Assembly: GCA_030544215.1 (NCBI GenBank)
Contig: JARZZO010000001.1
Location: 39,211,670 to 39,275,669 of the forward strand
Length of the DNA: 64,000 nt
Origin: Zantedeschia hybrid cultivar
Lineage: Eukaryota > Streptophyta > Magnoliopsida > Alismatales > Araceae
Direction: 5' to 3'
The position numbers and the translations under genes are program-made. Position 1 is the first letter of the stretch. Every line of letters starts with the position of its first letter. A model generated the notes under the pieces. That model had not been told where the DNA came from and made no database searches. It saw only the letters and a program-made list of their open reading frames with translations. Positions 40,639-52,865 of this stretch are shown piece after piece.

Positions 40639-43422
40639 ATGCAGGGCATAATGCGGATCAGGATTTCCTGGGATTTAGTGGTGGCTGCCTACCGAGGTCT
40701 CCTAGATTTCCAGAAGGCGCGGCTGGCGGAGATGGGGTTTAGGAAGATCTTGGAGATCAAGCCCTTTTGGATAGATTTAGTGCTACTTCAGGTTCTTAGA
40801 GAGCGATGGCACGCTGAGAGTCGGGAATTTCTAATGCCTGGGTACACATGATCCCCAGTCTCGAGGACGTCACCAGGATCACCGGCCTTCGGGTAGAAGG
40901 TCGGACAGTTAGCGGGTTCATGCATCCCGCTTATCGAGGATTAGCGTTAGAGCTCCTAGGACTAGAGGTGATGGGGATTGAGGGCCGAGAGTCTCGGACT
41001 CTCTAGAGGACAGCCGTCGAGAGATCCTTGGGATTAGTAGAACTTAGGCAGCAGACGGATGAGTCTCGGGAGAAGTTAAGAAAGAGACTAGCTAGGGCGG
41101 CTAATGCAGTCTACTGCCAGGATCTGAGCGATAGGGCTAGTGTAGATAGGGACCTTAGGAGATTCTTAGTGTTTTTCTTAGGTAGGCTCTTGTTCAAGAC
41201 GAAGGGCGACTACATTCACTGTCATTTCCTAAGTCTCCTTTCTAATCTTGATAGGTTAGGCAAGTATGCCTGGGGTGCGGCCCTTCTGGCCCACCTCTTC
41301 ACCGACCTCTCTGCGGTTACGCCTAACCGGGAGACCACCATCAGTGACTTCGCGCCGTTCCTCCAGGTAGTTAACTTGTTTAAACCTATTCATTTCATTA
41401 AATGCTTATGATGCAATCCATATGGTCATGATGATTCTAACCTGTATGCTCATGTATGGAAATCTGGACATATTATTATTTTCCTCTACGCCGAGCGAGG
41501 CCATCCATATAGCCGGCGGCAGTTCCGTTAGCACGACAATGGCGTCTGATAGTGGACACGGCGCCACAGCATCAGCAACTGACGGCCCTCCGCCGTTAGT
41601 TCCTCAACTACCCAGAGCTACTAATGAGTTTTAATTCTTTTCTTTTAATTATTAATTGTTTCATGGTTTATTAGAATGTTTAAACATTTAATTATAATTA
41701 ATTTCAATGTCTTATAGAGTGTTTAAATATTTTATTAACATGTTTAATTAATTTAATTAAATGTTTTTATTTAATATGTCTGTTTGATATTTAATTGGTC
41801 TAATTAAATGTTAAATGATTGAATATTGAATTTACATCTTATGACACCATTTATTGATTTATTAATTATTATTTTATATGTGATATGCAATGCAACTAAC
41901 CTATGTGAATGTAGGTTATTTGGCGTCCGTACCTTGGTATGGACGATGTAGGACAACCCTGGGTAGAGTAGGGATGAGGTCGGTTCGGACGCCAGGTGTG
42001 GCTCCACTGTATGAACGAGATAGCCCTCCTGCGCTTGAGGCTGGTGATGCGGACACTCGGGCTGCATCAAGAGTGGATGGAAGAGGAGATCCCGAAGGGG
42101 ATTGGGAGGACCATGCAGGCCAAGCAAGCCCACACCGACTAGAGCGCCAAGTTCCTAGATCAGCGGGATTACTGGCACCGATATGGGATACCAGTAGAGT
42201 CGCAGACAGTGAGCAGCGATGCTTATCTTCAGCACTATCGGACCCACTATGCTGCCCACCTCCAGTTACTCCGTCCTCTCGATGTAAGTAACATGACATG
42301 CATGATACGAATGCTTCTTTTATTAATTATCTTGCTTACACTTGTGAATGTATGACATGATATGGTATGAATATGCAGGATGCGTAGGATGCCACCTTCA
42401 TCACCCTCCGGGGCCACCTCCAGGATGCAGAGGCCCAATTAGAGCAGGTGCAAAAGGAACTAAACGAACTGGTAAGCATGATATGCATGAATGAAATATG
42501 AATTCTTATTAAATTGTTTTGACACTTGCACACTGATGGTGATCTCTTTTTTGTTACAACGCGCTGCTTACACTCACGCGGCTCCTCCCAGAGCAGGTGC
42601 AAAAGGAACTGAATGAACTGGTAAGCATGATATGCATGAATGAAATATGAATTCTTATTAAATTCTTTTGACACTTGCACACTGACGGTGATCTCTTCTT
42701 TATTACAACGCGCCGCTTACACTCACGCGGCTTCTCCCTCATCCTCTGCTGCTAGCGCCTCATCTAGGGTCGCCCACGAGGCCACCATCACTGACCTGCG
42801 GAGTCACTTGGCCCTAGCCATCCGCCGAGCTACCCAGGTTGAGGATGATGCTTCTACTCGGGTAAGTCTTAAAATTTCTTTCTTCATTTTTGCATGGTAT
42901 TCTTTGCTTACTTGATTAGCTGACTGACAGTGTCTTCTACTGTAGGCTCAAGAGCTCTGCCAAGCTCTCGAGGAAGCTCTGGGTAGATCGGCCCGTGTCA
43001 CCGAGTTGGAGGAGCAGCTGGCGCGACTCTCCACTGGTGACCTGCCTCAGGAGCTTTCACGCCTCCGGTCATGCCTGGAGGTCATTACTGAGGAGAAGGA
43101 ATGTGAGCGGCAACAGAGGCACTAGATTGATACAGAGATGTCTTCTCTCAAAGTCCAGCTTGGAGTTGCCGAGCACGAGAGGCGCAGCATACAGGAACGT
43201 TATCGGCGTGCTAGTCTATGGGCTTAGGAGCGGGGACAGGCGAGTGCCTTCACTGCGAGCGTGGCTATCTCTGCGGGCAGGCGGGACCGAGTGCTACGGG
43301 ACCTCCACCTCCGCCAACTTGTAGGCCAGATGGACTGGATGAGGCCCAGAGTCAGTATGATGAGGGTGCAAGAGAGAGTCAGCCGTGAGGGCTACTTTGT
43401 TGTATCTTCTTTTTTGTTTTGA
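40639..43422 (+). pseudogene. Plant mobile domain (aminotransferase-like) gene with introns, antisense to T2
   Basis: Exon 1 (40639-41366) codes DLVVAAYRGLLDFQKARLAE, LLQVLRERWHAESREF, then after a one-base shift IPSLEDVTRITGLRV and HPAYRGLALELLGLEVMG; a stop lies near 41006, and it ends FAPFLQ before a GT donor. A second exon near 41461 reads IWTYYYFPLRRARPSI ... VPLARQWR. Exon 3 (41915-42283) reads VIWRPYLGMDDVGQPW and SSDAYLQHYRTHYAAHLQLL. Later exons (42379-42471, about 42700-42860, 42946-43422) code a charged coiled coil. Splice sites are inferred from GT/AG and frame. Plant mobile domain proteins occur as host genes and as transposon cargo. Here the gene lies between T2 integrase and the lost 3' LTR, in antisense, as extra ORFs do in some Tat elements. 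Stops and a frameshift mark a pseudogene. Confidence 0.75.
42442..42739 (+). repeat. Tandem duplication of 149 bp within the mobile-domain gene
   Basis: Unit 42442-42590 is repeated at 42591-42739 with few differences. Each unit holds the end of a coiled-coil exon (EQVQKELNEL), its GT donor (42472 and 42621) and about 110 bp of intron/downstream sequence. The duplication may double part of an exon-intron junction. Confidence 0.85.
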
Positions 43423-44734
43423 AGTATTGCTGATGGACTTCTCATCCTGTCTACAAAACTTTGGACATATATGAATGGAACCTTTTCATATTTGATCCTT
43501 CTGTTGACTTTCCTTTTTATACCTGTGTCCTGTACATGGCTCGGCAAACATGTTAAATATTTGTTCTAGCTTAGTCCCTTGCCTAGTTAAGTAACTGACT
43601 ACTTGATCCTATCCTTGGTAGAAGTGTCAAGGGGCAAAACCTTTATTTAATGAAGGCAAATAAAAATAATTAAATGGAAAATAAATGGTGAAATGCCACA
43701 TACAAGCATGCAAATGCTGACTGAAAGTAAAATATGCAACACTCATGATCTGTTAGATAAATGCTAATTGAAATATTTTTGTTTTGTAATTGCAATTTTT
43801 AAAATATCTATTTTTTTATTTTGAAATATTCAATTTTTTGGTTTTAAAATATTCAATTTATTTTGGGTTTTGAAATATTCAATTTTTTTTGTAGTTTTGA
43901 AATATTCAATTTTTTTTTGTAATTTTAAAATATTCACTTTTTTTGTAATTTTGAAATATCTATTTTTTTTGTAATTTTCAAATATTCACTTATTCCTAAA
44001 GACCAACATGGTACATTGATCAAAAGAGTTTACTTATTCGTCATCTTAATTCCCTAATCATTCTTTAATAACCTAATCCGGATTCATCATGCTTTTATTG
44101 TGCTTATATCCTCGATCCCATTTGATGATCCGACCCTCCGTCGACTTAGGCCATTCTTTGAGCTTTAGAGTACGTCCTTAAGAGAGAAAGGAAGAAATGG
44201 TCTAGAAAGCTCTCGAGAGGGTTCTAGAGACCCAGGAAGATGTCTATCCTTTACCCTATTGTCCGTTGGGGTTCGGTCATTTTCACTTTGTGGGGTATTT
44301 TCGACCTTGCGCTCCCTTTCATTTGGATATTTGTGGCCTTTTGACTTAACATTCATGGCCTTTTTATACTTGATTTGGCTTTTGCCTTTTGATATATTTT
44401 GTGGGGCAGATCTTTTATTTTCCCGTCTTTTTTTTTTATGACAGACTCCTATTGAGACAGCGGGTATTTTCAGTAGTCTATCCTGAGCCTCGTTCCGACA
44501 TCGCGAGTCGAGTATAAAAAGGAGTAATAAAGCCAGAATGAGTTGTACTTTTTACACTCTCGGTCAAGCTGTCAGTTTTCCTTGGACTTCACATCTCTTG
44601 TTACTCGAAGACAAAGCGTGTTTGTGTGTGTATAATGCACCTGAATTAGACTATCGAAGAATAAAGAGGGAATTTAGGACTTTAAATTTTCTGACCCCAC
44701 TGGTCTTAGCACCATGCCGATTGACACACCTAAT
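43423..44734 (-). other. T2 3' region
   Basis: Collinear with T1 26875-28080 on the opposite strand: the block with CAAGGATAGGATCAAGTAG (T1 27968) is found inverted near 43603-43620. It includes the AT minisatellite (43785-44000). No gene is supported. Confidence 0.65.
43785..44000. repeat. AT minisatellite in the T2 3' region
   Basis: About eight units of roughly 25-30 bp based on TTTTGAAATATTCAATTTTTT, the inverted counterpart of the T1 array at 27639-27815. Its maintenance in both elements suggests it predates their split. Confidence 0.8.
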
Positions 44735-46013
44735 CTAAGGGTCGTATCTCTTAAGATATAAATCATTCCAAGGATGAGATAATTCTTGCCCTTCTGCATT
44801 AACTAAGCGATAGGCGTTAATAGGAAAAGCATGCGAGATAAAATAAGGTCCTTTCCAGTTGGGTTGGAGCTTAGAATGTGGACCACCTAGCTTTATGAAG
44901 ATTCTGACTATCATTTCACCAACTTTGAATTTACGTTCAATGACTTTCTTTTGATAAAAACGTGCTAATTTGTTTTGATATACTCGTGCATGATTAACTG
45001 CTGACCATCATTTCTCGTCTAAGAGTTCCAATTGAGCGAGGAGTGCAGAGCGATGCTCGTCAATGGAAAAACTCCTTGTTCAATTATGCTCTTAATGACG
45101 GGATGAGGACCTCATATGGAACTACCGCCTCCATTCCAAATGTTAAGGAATATGGAGTCTACCCAGTAGGAGTGCGGATTGAAGTTCGGTATGCCCATAG
45201 AGCCTCAATTAATTTTTATGGCCAGTCTGTGTAGCGATTAGATGCACACGTTTTCTTGATGATTTTTATCAAGGTCTTATTAGTTGTCTCTGCTTGGCCA
45301 TTGCCTTGCGGATAATATGGAGATGAATGATTCAATGCAATCTTATACATGTTGTAGAGGTCCTTCAGCTCTTGTGAGATGAACTGTGGTCCATTATCGG
45401 TGACAATGGTGTTTGGAATCCCGAACCATGTGATGATGTTTTTCATGATGAACTTGCAAACTATTGATGTTTTGATTTCCACGCAAGCTTCAGCTTCTAC
45501 CCACTTAGTGAACTATTCCGTTGCAGTAAGAATGAATGATTTCTGCTTAATGACAGAATTAGGATCACCGAGAGGTCCAATGATGTTGAAAGCCCACATG
45601 GAGAAAGGCCATGGGGTGGAAACAGGATGGAGTGAAGATGCGGGAAAATGAATCTTGTCGGCGTGAAGTTGACACTTGGCACACCTACGGACATACCCTA
45701 CATAATCTTCTTCTATGGTCGGCCAATAATATCCTTGTCTAAGGATCTTCTTTGATAACATCTGTCCATTAACATGGCCACCACAAACTCCAACATGAGC
45801 TCCTTCCATGATCTTCCAAAGCTTATCTTCATTTAAGCATCGTAGAAGGACACCATCAAATCCACGTTTGTATAATTCCCCTCCAACTAGGGTGTATCTC
45901 TGAGCAACTCTCTTGATAGCCCTCTTCCCTTCTGTTGTGGCTTCTTCAAGATATGACTGATCTTCACAATATTTGGCAATCTCGTAATACCATAGTTTCT
46001 CTTCATATTCCAT
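44735..46013 (-). pseudogene. T2 integrase, broken
   Basis: The minus-strand ORF 45513-46013 carries the zinc-binding domain (HVGVCGGH ... CAKC) and the first catalytic D in WAFNIIGPLG, where the usual D is N (FNI for FDI). ORF 45216-45482 carries IVTDNGPQFISQEL (second D) and GNGQAETTN (E). The C-terminal part runs to 44735 (LYLKRYDP) with stops. The D-to-N change and frameshifts make it inactive. Confidence 0.8.
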
Positions 46014-46028
46014 CTCTTCTTGTAGCTC

Positions 46029-46864
46029 TTATAGCATGGTTTCTCTCCTTTCCACAATATTACCATCTCTAACTTTATTCAGCAACTTCTCTTTAATCCT
46101 AAGAAAGGAAGGGTCCTCTACAACAGGAGAGAGACACCTATGAACAATGATCGATTCGGATTGTTTCCTGATTGGGAAATTCAGAAAAGATGCGAGAGAA
46201 GCTAGAGCATCAACTAAAATGTCTTGATTCAGAGAAACATGGACGAAGATCAGTTTGGTGAAGAGCTTAGCATAAGCTGAAGTGAGTTCATGATATGGCT
46301 TAAGCTTGGGATCAAGGGTGCGGTATTTGGTAAGTACTTGGCAAAGAATCAATTGACTATCACCTATAATCCTTAATTTGGTGGCACCATGGAGATGAGC
46401 GGCCTCAAGGCCGGCAAGAAGAGCCTTGTATTCAGCTATATTATTGGTAACATGAAAGGCTAGCTGAAAGGCTTGGGGAATGGTGACACTTTCAGGTGAT
46501 AGAAGAACAATGCCGATACCCTTACCATGAGAGTTTAGAGCTTCGCCAAAATGTAGAGTCCGCATGTCATCTTTGATTCTGTTAATGGACATCAGTTCTT
46601 CATCCGAAAACTCTGATCGGACTGGATCAAATATGGGAAGAGGTGATGAGTAAGGAGTTCTGCTATTGCATAGCCTTTGATTGTTTTCTGCTGAATGTAG
46701 ATGATATCACATTGAGATAGAAAGCTCTGCCAAAACGCTAATCGATATGTAAGGACAGATTTCTCAAGGAGGAACTTGATTGGATTCATCCTAGCGATGA
46801 GATGGATTTCATGGGCCAAGAAATAATGCTTCAACTTTGAACTACTCAAACCAATGCAGCACAT
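46029..46864 (-). pseudogene. T2 dual RNase H region, broken
   Basis: 46592-46864 carries the gypsy connection/RNase H remnant (LKHYFLAHEIHLIARM, WQSFLSQCDIIYIQQ). 46029-46592 carries the extra aRNase H: E in AEYKAL, D in IGDSQL and D in ILVDALA are present, but the first catalytic D is lost (HFGEA where T1 has HFDGA). It is the same layout as T1. Confidence 0.8.
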
Positions 46865-48329
46865 GTTTTCTCTGTCGCCGTATACCTCTGTTCAGCGGGG
46901 TTGAGAAGTTTAGAGAGATAATAGGTGCCCTCTCCATTCCTTCTTCATCCTCTTGTGCTAAGACAGCCCCCACCGCATCATCCATGACAGAAATGTATAG
47001 AATTAAATGCTTGCCTAAAGACGGTGGTCTCAAAACAAGAGGACTTGCAAGATATTTCTTCAATCCATCAAATGCCTCCTGACACTTATCGTCCCAATCG
47101 AATTTGACTCCCGGCTTAATAAGCTTGTAGAACGGCTTACATCTTTGTGAGTGCTGGGAGACAAAGCGACGAATAAACTGCAACCTCCCGATCAATCCTC
47201 TCAGTTCTTTCAAGTTCTTGGGAGGTGGCATTTCAATGATAGCTTTAGCCTTGTTGGGATCGATCTCAATGCCCCGCTTACTGACTATGAATCCTAACAA
47301 CTTCCCTGATGATACACTAAATATGCACTTCTTAGGATTCATCTTTAATTGGTACTCTCTTGATCTTTCCAAAACTTTTGCCAATACTTCAGCATGCTCA
47401 GCTCTAGTCTTAGACTTAACCAGAAGGTCATCCACATTCACTTCCAAATTTATATGCATCATATCATGGAATATAGCCATCATAGCCCTTTGATAGGTGG
47501 CTCCAGCAATTTTCAACCCAAACGGCATGACAACATAACAATATGTGCTCCATGGTGTAGTGAATGACGTCTTCTCTTGATCGTTTTCTGCCAATCTAAT
47601 CTAATTGTATCCTGAAAAGCCATCTATGAATGGTAGAGTCTCAAATCTAGCGGTATTGTCAATCAGCATATCTATTTGAGACAGTGGAGAATCGTCTTTA
47701 AGACACGTCTAGTTCAAATCTCGAAAGTCAATACAGATCCTGACTTTCCCATCCTTCTTTATGACCGGGACTATATTAGCCACCCATTGTGGATGGAGGA
47801 CAACTCTAACAAATTTGACTTTATGCAGCTTATCGACCTCTTCCTTCATCTTCAAAGCCATTTGTGGGTAGAATCGCCTTAACTTCTGTTTGACCGGTTT
47901 AACTCCCTCCTTCAATGTTAATCAATGCTCTACTAGGGAAGAATCTAACCTCGGCATATCTCCATAGCTCCAAGCGAAAGTTTCCTTGTAATCTTTAAGA
48001 ACTCGAACCAATGCTTCTTCATCTGATCTGGAAAGACTTTGGCTAATGAGGACAATTCTAAGTTCTTCTTCGGTTCGTAGATTAATTTCCTTGGTTGGCT
48101 CTTCTACAGCATTTGAGGGTTCATCAAATCTTTTCACTCCACTCACGTATGCCTCAGCTGCATCCTCATCTTCTTCTTCTTCTTCGGTGACGGAGTCTTT
48201 TTCTCGTATCAATTCATATACTCCATACCCATCATCAACCAACTCATCTACCTCAGACACTTCTGACAACTGGATCGGATTCTCTAACAGCTGAGGGATT
48301 TGATAGAAGGGAAGGCACTTAGAAGCCAA
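46842..48329 (-). pseudogene. T2 reverse transcriptase, broken
   Basis: Pieces 47922-48329 (acidic linker and FAWSYGDMPRLDSS), 47709-47915 (KVRICIDFRDLN) and 46842-47594 (MPFGLKIAGATYQRAM, then LEVNVDDLLVKSK). The catalytic YVDD of T1 is NVDD here, and the FMDGFSGYNQIK segment near 47600 is interrupted. T2 cannot encode active RT. Confidence 0.82.
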
Positions 48330-49087
48330 TTCTTGGAGGTATCTATTGGGAATTCTCTTACCCTTAGATTTCTTAGACTTCCTAATTTGACTAACTTCAT
48401 TAGACTCCCTAACTTCATTAAACTACCTACCACTAGACTCACTATCCTAACCTAGGGAGGACAAATAAGGACGAAAATCATTGGATACATGAGAGAATAC
48501 AGGTAAATCCTCCCGAGAGGAGGGGCAGAGTATATCTAGGAGAGAAGAGGTTGCCAAATCGGCATTTTTTATTTTTGGACTTTTTTAGTATTTAGCATGA
48601 AACATGAGTGAATTTGGAAGGGGGGATGATCATGAGGAGGAGAAAATGGCACCATGGCCAGAGGATTAGGGGGATCATACAATAATAAGTCCCAGATCAA
48701 ATCATGGATCCTCTCGATGTTGAGAGGAATCCAAGGCAGAATGTCCTGAGGGAACAGAGTAATGATGATGGGTGGTGCCCGAGGTATATCTTTAGTGATG
48801 ACCCTCGACTAAGTCGGAGTCAGGAGAAGAGTACAAAATAAAGTATGGAGGGTGAAAACATGCGAGGGGTAAGTAGCCCTCCAGAGATGATCTGTTGTTA
48901 AACCAGCTTCATAGGGGTCATCTGGCTCCCCTCTATCAATCTCTTCATTCAGCAAGATTCTCTTGTTAAAGATGGCTCCAGGCTTTTCTATCAGTTCATC
49001 AATTAGTGGCGGTCACTTTGATTCAGAGGGATCAAGAAATAATCTGTTCAGTGCGATATACAAATCCCTGATGTCAAACCAGCGGTA
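48330..49087 (-). other. T2 protease-RT spacer
   Basis: It continues the protease frame past a stop at about 49085 (residues YRWFDIRDLYIALN match T1), then AT/T-rich spacer equivalent to T1 22687-22982. Between 48540 and 48620 lies a stretch with CTAAATACTAAA-like (minus strand) sequence that could hold a branch point. No intact frame. Confidence 0.5.
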
Positions 49088-50803
49088 CTACTCGCATTCT
49101 GGATCTTGAAGTTTCCTCCTTTTCATCAGCCGCAGAGCCTCCAACGACTGATACGTCAGTAACTGAGAGCAATGTCTAGCTAGATCTCTGCCATATATGT
49201 CATGTAGGTTGAAGTGGGAAGTGATTACCACTGTGTTATTATTATTGTTTTGAATCACGGGCCCCTTAATGAAATGAGTTGACAAAGTCCAAGTTAGGGG
49301 TTCCTGGTTTTCTTTGCACGGCATAACCATTAGCTTCCATGTTTTACGACCATGTTCGTCTTCCTGTTGTTGAGCAATGTTGTGCCTCACCCTTACTAGC
49401 CTATAGCCCAGACCGTTACCAGGTGCTCTTCTGTTATCTTTAATAGGCGTGGTTATGCCCTGCAGTTGTGTGCCTAGGCCTTTTCCAGGCTGATAACCAC
49501 CCTTCATCATTATATCCAAGCCAGAGGTACTCATGAACTTCCCCCTTTTCACAGCATCAACTGGACAAGAAACGGGTATGGTAGCTTTCAAAGGATCAGC
49601 CGATGGAAGGTAGACCTGTAATACTGATAGAATGGGTTGTCGGCCAGGTAAGGGAGTCGGCTTGATATTTAGAGAGTGAGCAGCAGCAAGGATAGGTATG
49701 CTCATTACTTTGATGATCCGTCCTTTATAAGGAAACTTGAGGCATTGATGGTTCGTCGATGGAATTGCCACAAGTGATTTGATATAGGGACGGCCAAGGA
49801 TGCCTTTCAACGAAGGGTCGATCTCAAGAATATGGAACTCGACCTCGGCATGACGAACAAGACCCAACTCTACTTTTAAATAAACCATTCCGAGAGGGGA
49901 ACGGGTAGAGTTGTCGTAGGCGGTGACAGAGATAGGGGAAGGCAGCCACTTCTCTTTTGGTATGCCATAACGTTCTAAAGTTCTCGGCGGCAGTACGTTG
50001 ATGGAAGCTTTTATGTCAACTAGATAGGCATCCACAACCTTCTTACATATGATAACTGTAATGCTCAAGGCCATGCTTCTGGCTGCTGGTGGTGCTAACT
50101 TAGATGTATAGAAAGATATAGAGGGCTGATCCTCCTGCGGAACTAATAGTGCAGTGACCATGACCCTTTGGAGATACTCCATCAAAGCTTTTTGATGGAT
50201 CTTAGATCTCTTGATCAACTCTAGTACAGAGATGTGTGTCGATGTTCTGTCCAGGTGCTTTAACAGATCATACTGAGTGCTAGGTGCACTCTCTTCATTC
50301 TGTACTTCTTCTATCGGTTGTGATGGGCCATCTCGTACTATGGACTGGGGGAATATTTTGTTGAAGATCCTTCCGCTCCGGAGCATATGTGACTCATCAA
50401 TAGAAGGTCCAGGTGATATCTTGAGTACTGCCGGGTTGATAAGGGGTTTGAAGGGGGTGATGGGTTCATAAGTAGATGGTGGTGGATTATTTGGTAGAGG
50501 TTTCATGCGGATGAGGGGTCTGGCGGGTTGTATGGAGTAGGTGATTGGTGCAAGTGATGTAGGGAATGGAATGCGGAGTAATGGTTTTGACGGCATGATG
50601 GGTTCCTGATTGGGGAATTGTAGAGGATTGTTTGGTTTAGGTTTGGTGGAAGGTTTAAGGAAAGCGGGTGTTGGTATGGGTGTGATGGTTATGGGTTTTG
50701 GTTTAGGTATACAAATGATGCAGCGAGGCAGTTGTTTGGCAGTACTCAGTATGTGACCTGTTGAATATATAGAGGAAGACTTCTCTACCTTCCATTGTTG
50801 CAC
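49088..50803 (-). CDS. pro: T2 Pro-rich linker, protease and G-patch-like segment
   Basis: 571 codons open. The N-terminal linker has repeated PSKPLLRIPF and TPIPTP units, then MLRSGRIFNK. The protease active site is altered to DIKAS (T1: DTGAS), which removes the conserved T-G and predicts loss of activity. The G-patch-like segment DIMMKGGYQPGKGLGTQL ... NGLGYR is well kept. The segment is conserved between T1 and T2 even though the protease site is not. The open frame here is longer than in T1, which has a stop. Confidence 0.8.
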   Translation of the reverse strand: MQQWKVEKSSSIYSTGHILSTAKQLPRCIICIPKPKPITITPIPTPAFLKPSTKPKPNNPLQFPNQEPIMPSKPLLRIPFPTSLAPITYSIQPARPLIRMKPLPNNPPPSTYEPITPFKPLINPAVLKISPGPSIDESHMLRSGRIFNKIFPQSIVRDGPSQPIEEVQNEESAPSTQYDLLKHLDRTSTHISVLELIKRSKIHQKALMEYLQRVMVTALLVPQEDQPSISFYTSKLAPPAARSMALSITVIICKKVVDAYLVDIKASINVLPPRTLERYGIPKEKWLPSPISVTAYDNSTRSPLGMVYLKVELGLVRHAEVEFHILEIDPSLKGILGRPYIKSLVAIPSTNHQCLKFPYKGRIIKVMSIPILAAAHSLNIKPTPLPGRQPILSVLQVYLPSADPLKATIPVSCPVDAVKRGKFMSTSGLDIMMKGGYQPGKGLGTQLQGITTPIKDNRRAPGNGLGYRLVRVRHNIAQQQEDEHGRKTWKLMVMPCKENQEPLTWTLSTHFIKGPVIQNNNNNTVVITSHFNLHDIYGRDLARHCSQLLTYQSLEALRLMKRRKLQDPECE

Positions 50804-50808
50804 CCTAT

Positions 50809-52865
50809 TAGCCTCAGACTAGCTATTAGTGAGAATTGGGGCAATCTGATTTTGGTGCTCCGGCAGCGGGTTCTGCATTATACCCATGTTCTATGGAGGT
50901 GCTGCCTATGCTGGTCCTCTCTGTATTGGCTGTTGTTGTTGTTGTGGTTGTTGCTACTGGGGTCTTCTCGCCTTCAAGGAAGCTATGAACTTCTTCATCT
51001 CTTCCCAGTCAATGCCCCCGTGATCATTCAGATCGTAGATGTAGTCTCGAAATTGGAAACAAGCATCCACCATATACCCAAGTTGTCTATAGAAGACACA
51101 GTACCTGGAGGCATCGGTATTTTAGGGCCAGATAGTCTTCTCCTTTGGCAATACTAGAGCATTGGCTGCCATAAGGGCATTGAAGATATCTGATAATGAT
51201 TCTAGGAGTGGAGGATAAGACTCCCTCTTAGGACCTGGAGGCCTTCTCTGCTTATTATAATCATTAGGTGGTGGCACGTTAGTGTATGTTGGTTGTTAAC
51301 GAGGCTGATTGAAGGCTGATACCGTTGCTGGGGTGGCCTGAAGCCCTGCTGATTTGGCCGTCTTTGCCCTGTATACTGTAGCTGTTGATTTCTCATGAAC
51401 TGGGGTTGGTTGTTGTTCATTGTGCTTATCTGTTAATGAGAAAGTGTGCCTTCTGTGGTTGGAGCCATGGTGGAAGAGTTTGGCATGGCAAGCGTCCAAG
51501 GTGGAGGTATGCTGGGTCGGTGAGGATCAAAGACACTAGAGAAAGTAGAATCCTTGAATGCATTCTGCACATAACGCACCCTCTCATATAGGTCCACCAT
51601 GTTGGTCACATTGTTCAACGTGAGAACCAACTTGTACTGAGGAGTGGCATTGGCAATCATCATCTTGACCTGCTCAGACTCGGACAAGTGATCTTTGATT
51701 TTCTCTGCCATAGCCCTTCATCTATCAGTATATGTTATGAAGTCCTCATCAGGCTTCATCTTCTCAGCTACCAAATCTGTCATAGACAATGATGGTGCTA
51801 CTCTATCCTGATAACGCTAGAGGAATTTCCTCAACACCATGTCGAAATCTTCAACCTCTGAAGAGTCTAAAGAGAAGAACCACTCGAGGTTGGTCACTCT
51901 AGCGACCTTCTAAACAAGAATGCTAGTGACCTCTTGTCACTCTGCCAAAATGACGACTCGTACATGAACTCCTTCAAATGAGTAAAGGGGTTACCCAAGC
52001 CATTGTACTTTCTGTATACCGGCATCTCAGAGGGAAGAAGGTGAAACACTGGCAGATTGGGAAGAGAAAGCTCCAATGCTACCTTGACACCCATCATCTT
52101 CATGAAGTTCTTGAATTATTTATCTATCCGATCCATCTTAGTGAAAAGAGCTTGGGTCACTAGATCAATCTAAGGAGAAGGGGGTGGTAGAGCATGAAAA
52201 GCTTGCCTCCGAGAGTAACTAGAGCAAGGGGGGCAATATGGTTGAGGTCTGGCAGTGCTTTCGCCATGCCCGAAGGCATTTTTGTAAGTCGACGTCTGCG
52301 GTCTAACTGGGTATCTTGAAGAAGACAACTGTGGCCCGGATGGCCGGGGAGTAGAAATGTGAAGGCCTTCCATGGCCTTATGAATTGAAGGAACATGGTG
52401 AGGAGGAGGAGCCTGATGGATAACAGGGGGAACCACAGGATTAGGCTCGGTAGAACGCGAGGGTGTCTTCCCCTTGAGGATGGATTGGATTGCCTCAAGT
52501 TGTTGAGAATCCACGTATGTAGCCAAAGCTCCCAGAACAGTAATTAAATCAGGAGGATTGGTGGATGAGGGCTTGACTTGATCTTGAGCCTCCTTAAAAG
52601 TAGGATTGGAGATCACATGTATATGAGGACGATCAGTACTAGGGTCGTACTGGTCGTGAGTAAAATGGACTTGACCTTGAGGGGCATAGGCGTCTCCCTC
52701 ATACTCAGGGTGATAGAAATTGGGATTGTGGGGGGCATTAGCATCTCCCCCATTCTCAGAATGATAATCAAACTCACGAGGGACATTAGCCTCTCCCTTG
52801 CATTCGAACACAGTATCTTGCTCGTAGGCAGCCATACCCACAATTTTACCTAAGCGAAGCATCAT
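50809..52865 (-). pseudogene. gag: T2 gag, broken
   Basis: The ATG at 52865 begins MMLRLGKIVGM. ORF 52170-52865 is the acidic/proline N-terminus. 51894-52103 (LPSEMPVYRKYNGLGNPF, FRRSLE) and 51433-51711 (MAEKIKDHLSESEQVKMMI, LYERVRYVQNAF) are capsid core, the latter absent from T1. The zinc knuckle at about 51050-51100 reads CVFYRQLGYMVDAC: both histidines of the T1 CX2HX4HX4C are tyrosine. Stops separate the pieces. Confidence 0.8.

Noticed and set aside
42247..42742. Minus-strand frames in the mobile-domain gene, including a repeated HAYHAYQ peptide
   Set aside because: They are reverse-strand readings of the 149-bp duplication and introns.
45043..48294. Plus-strand frames over T2 pol
   Set aside because: Antisense shadows of the minus-strand integrase, RNase H and RT.
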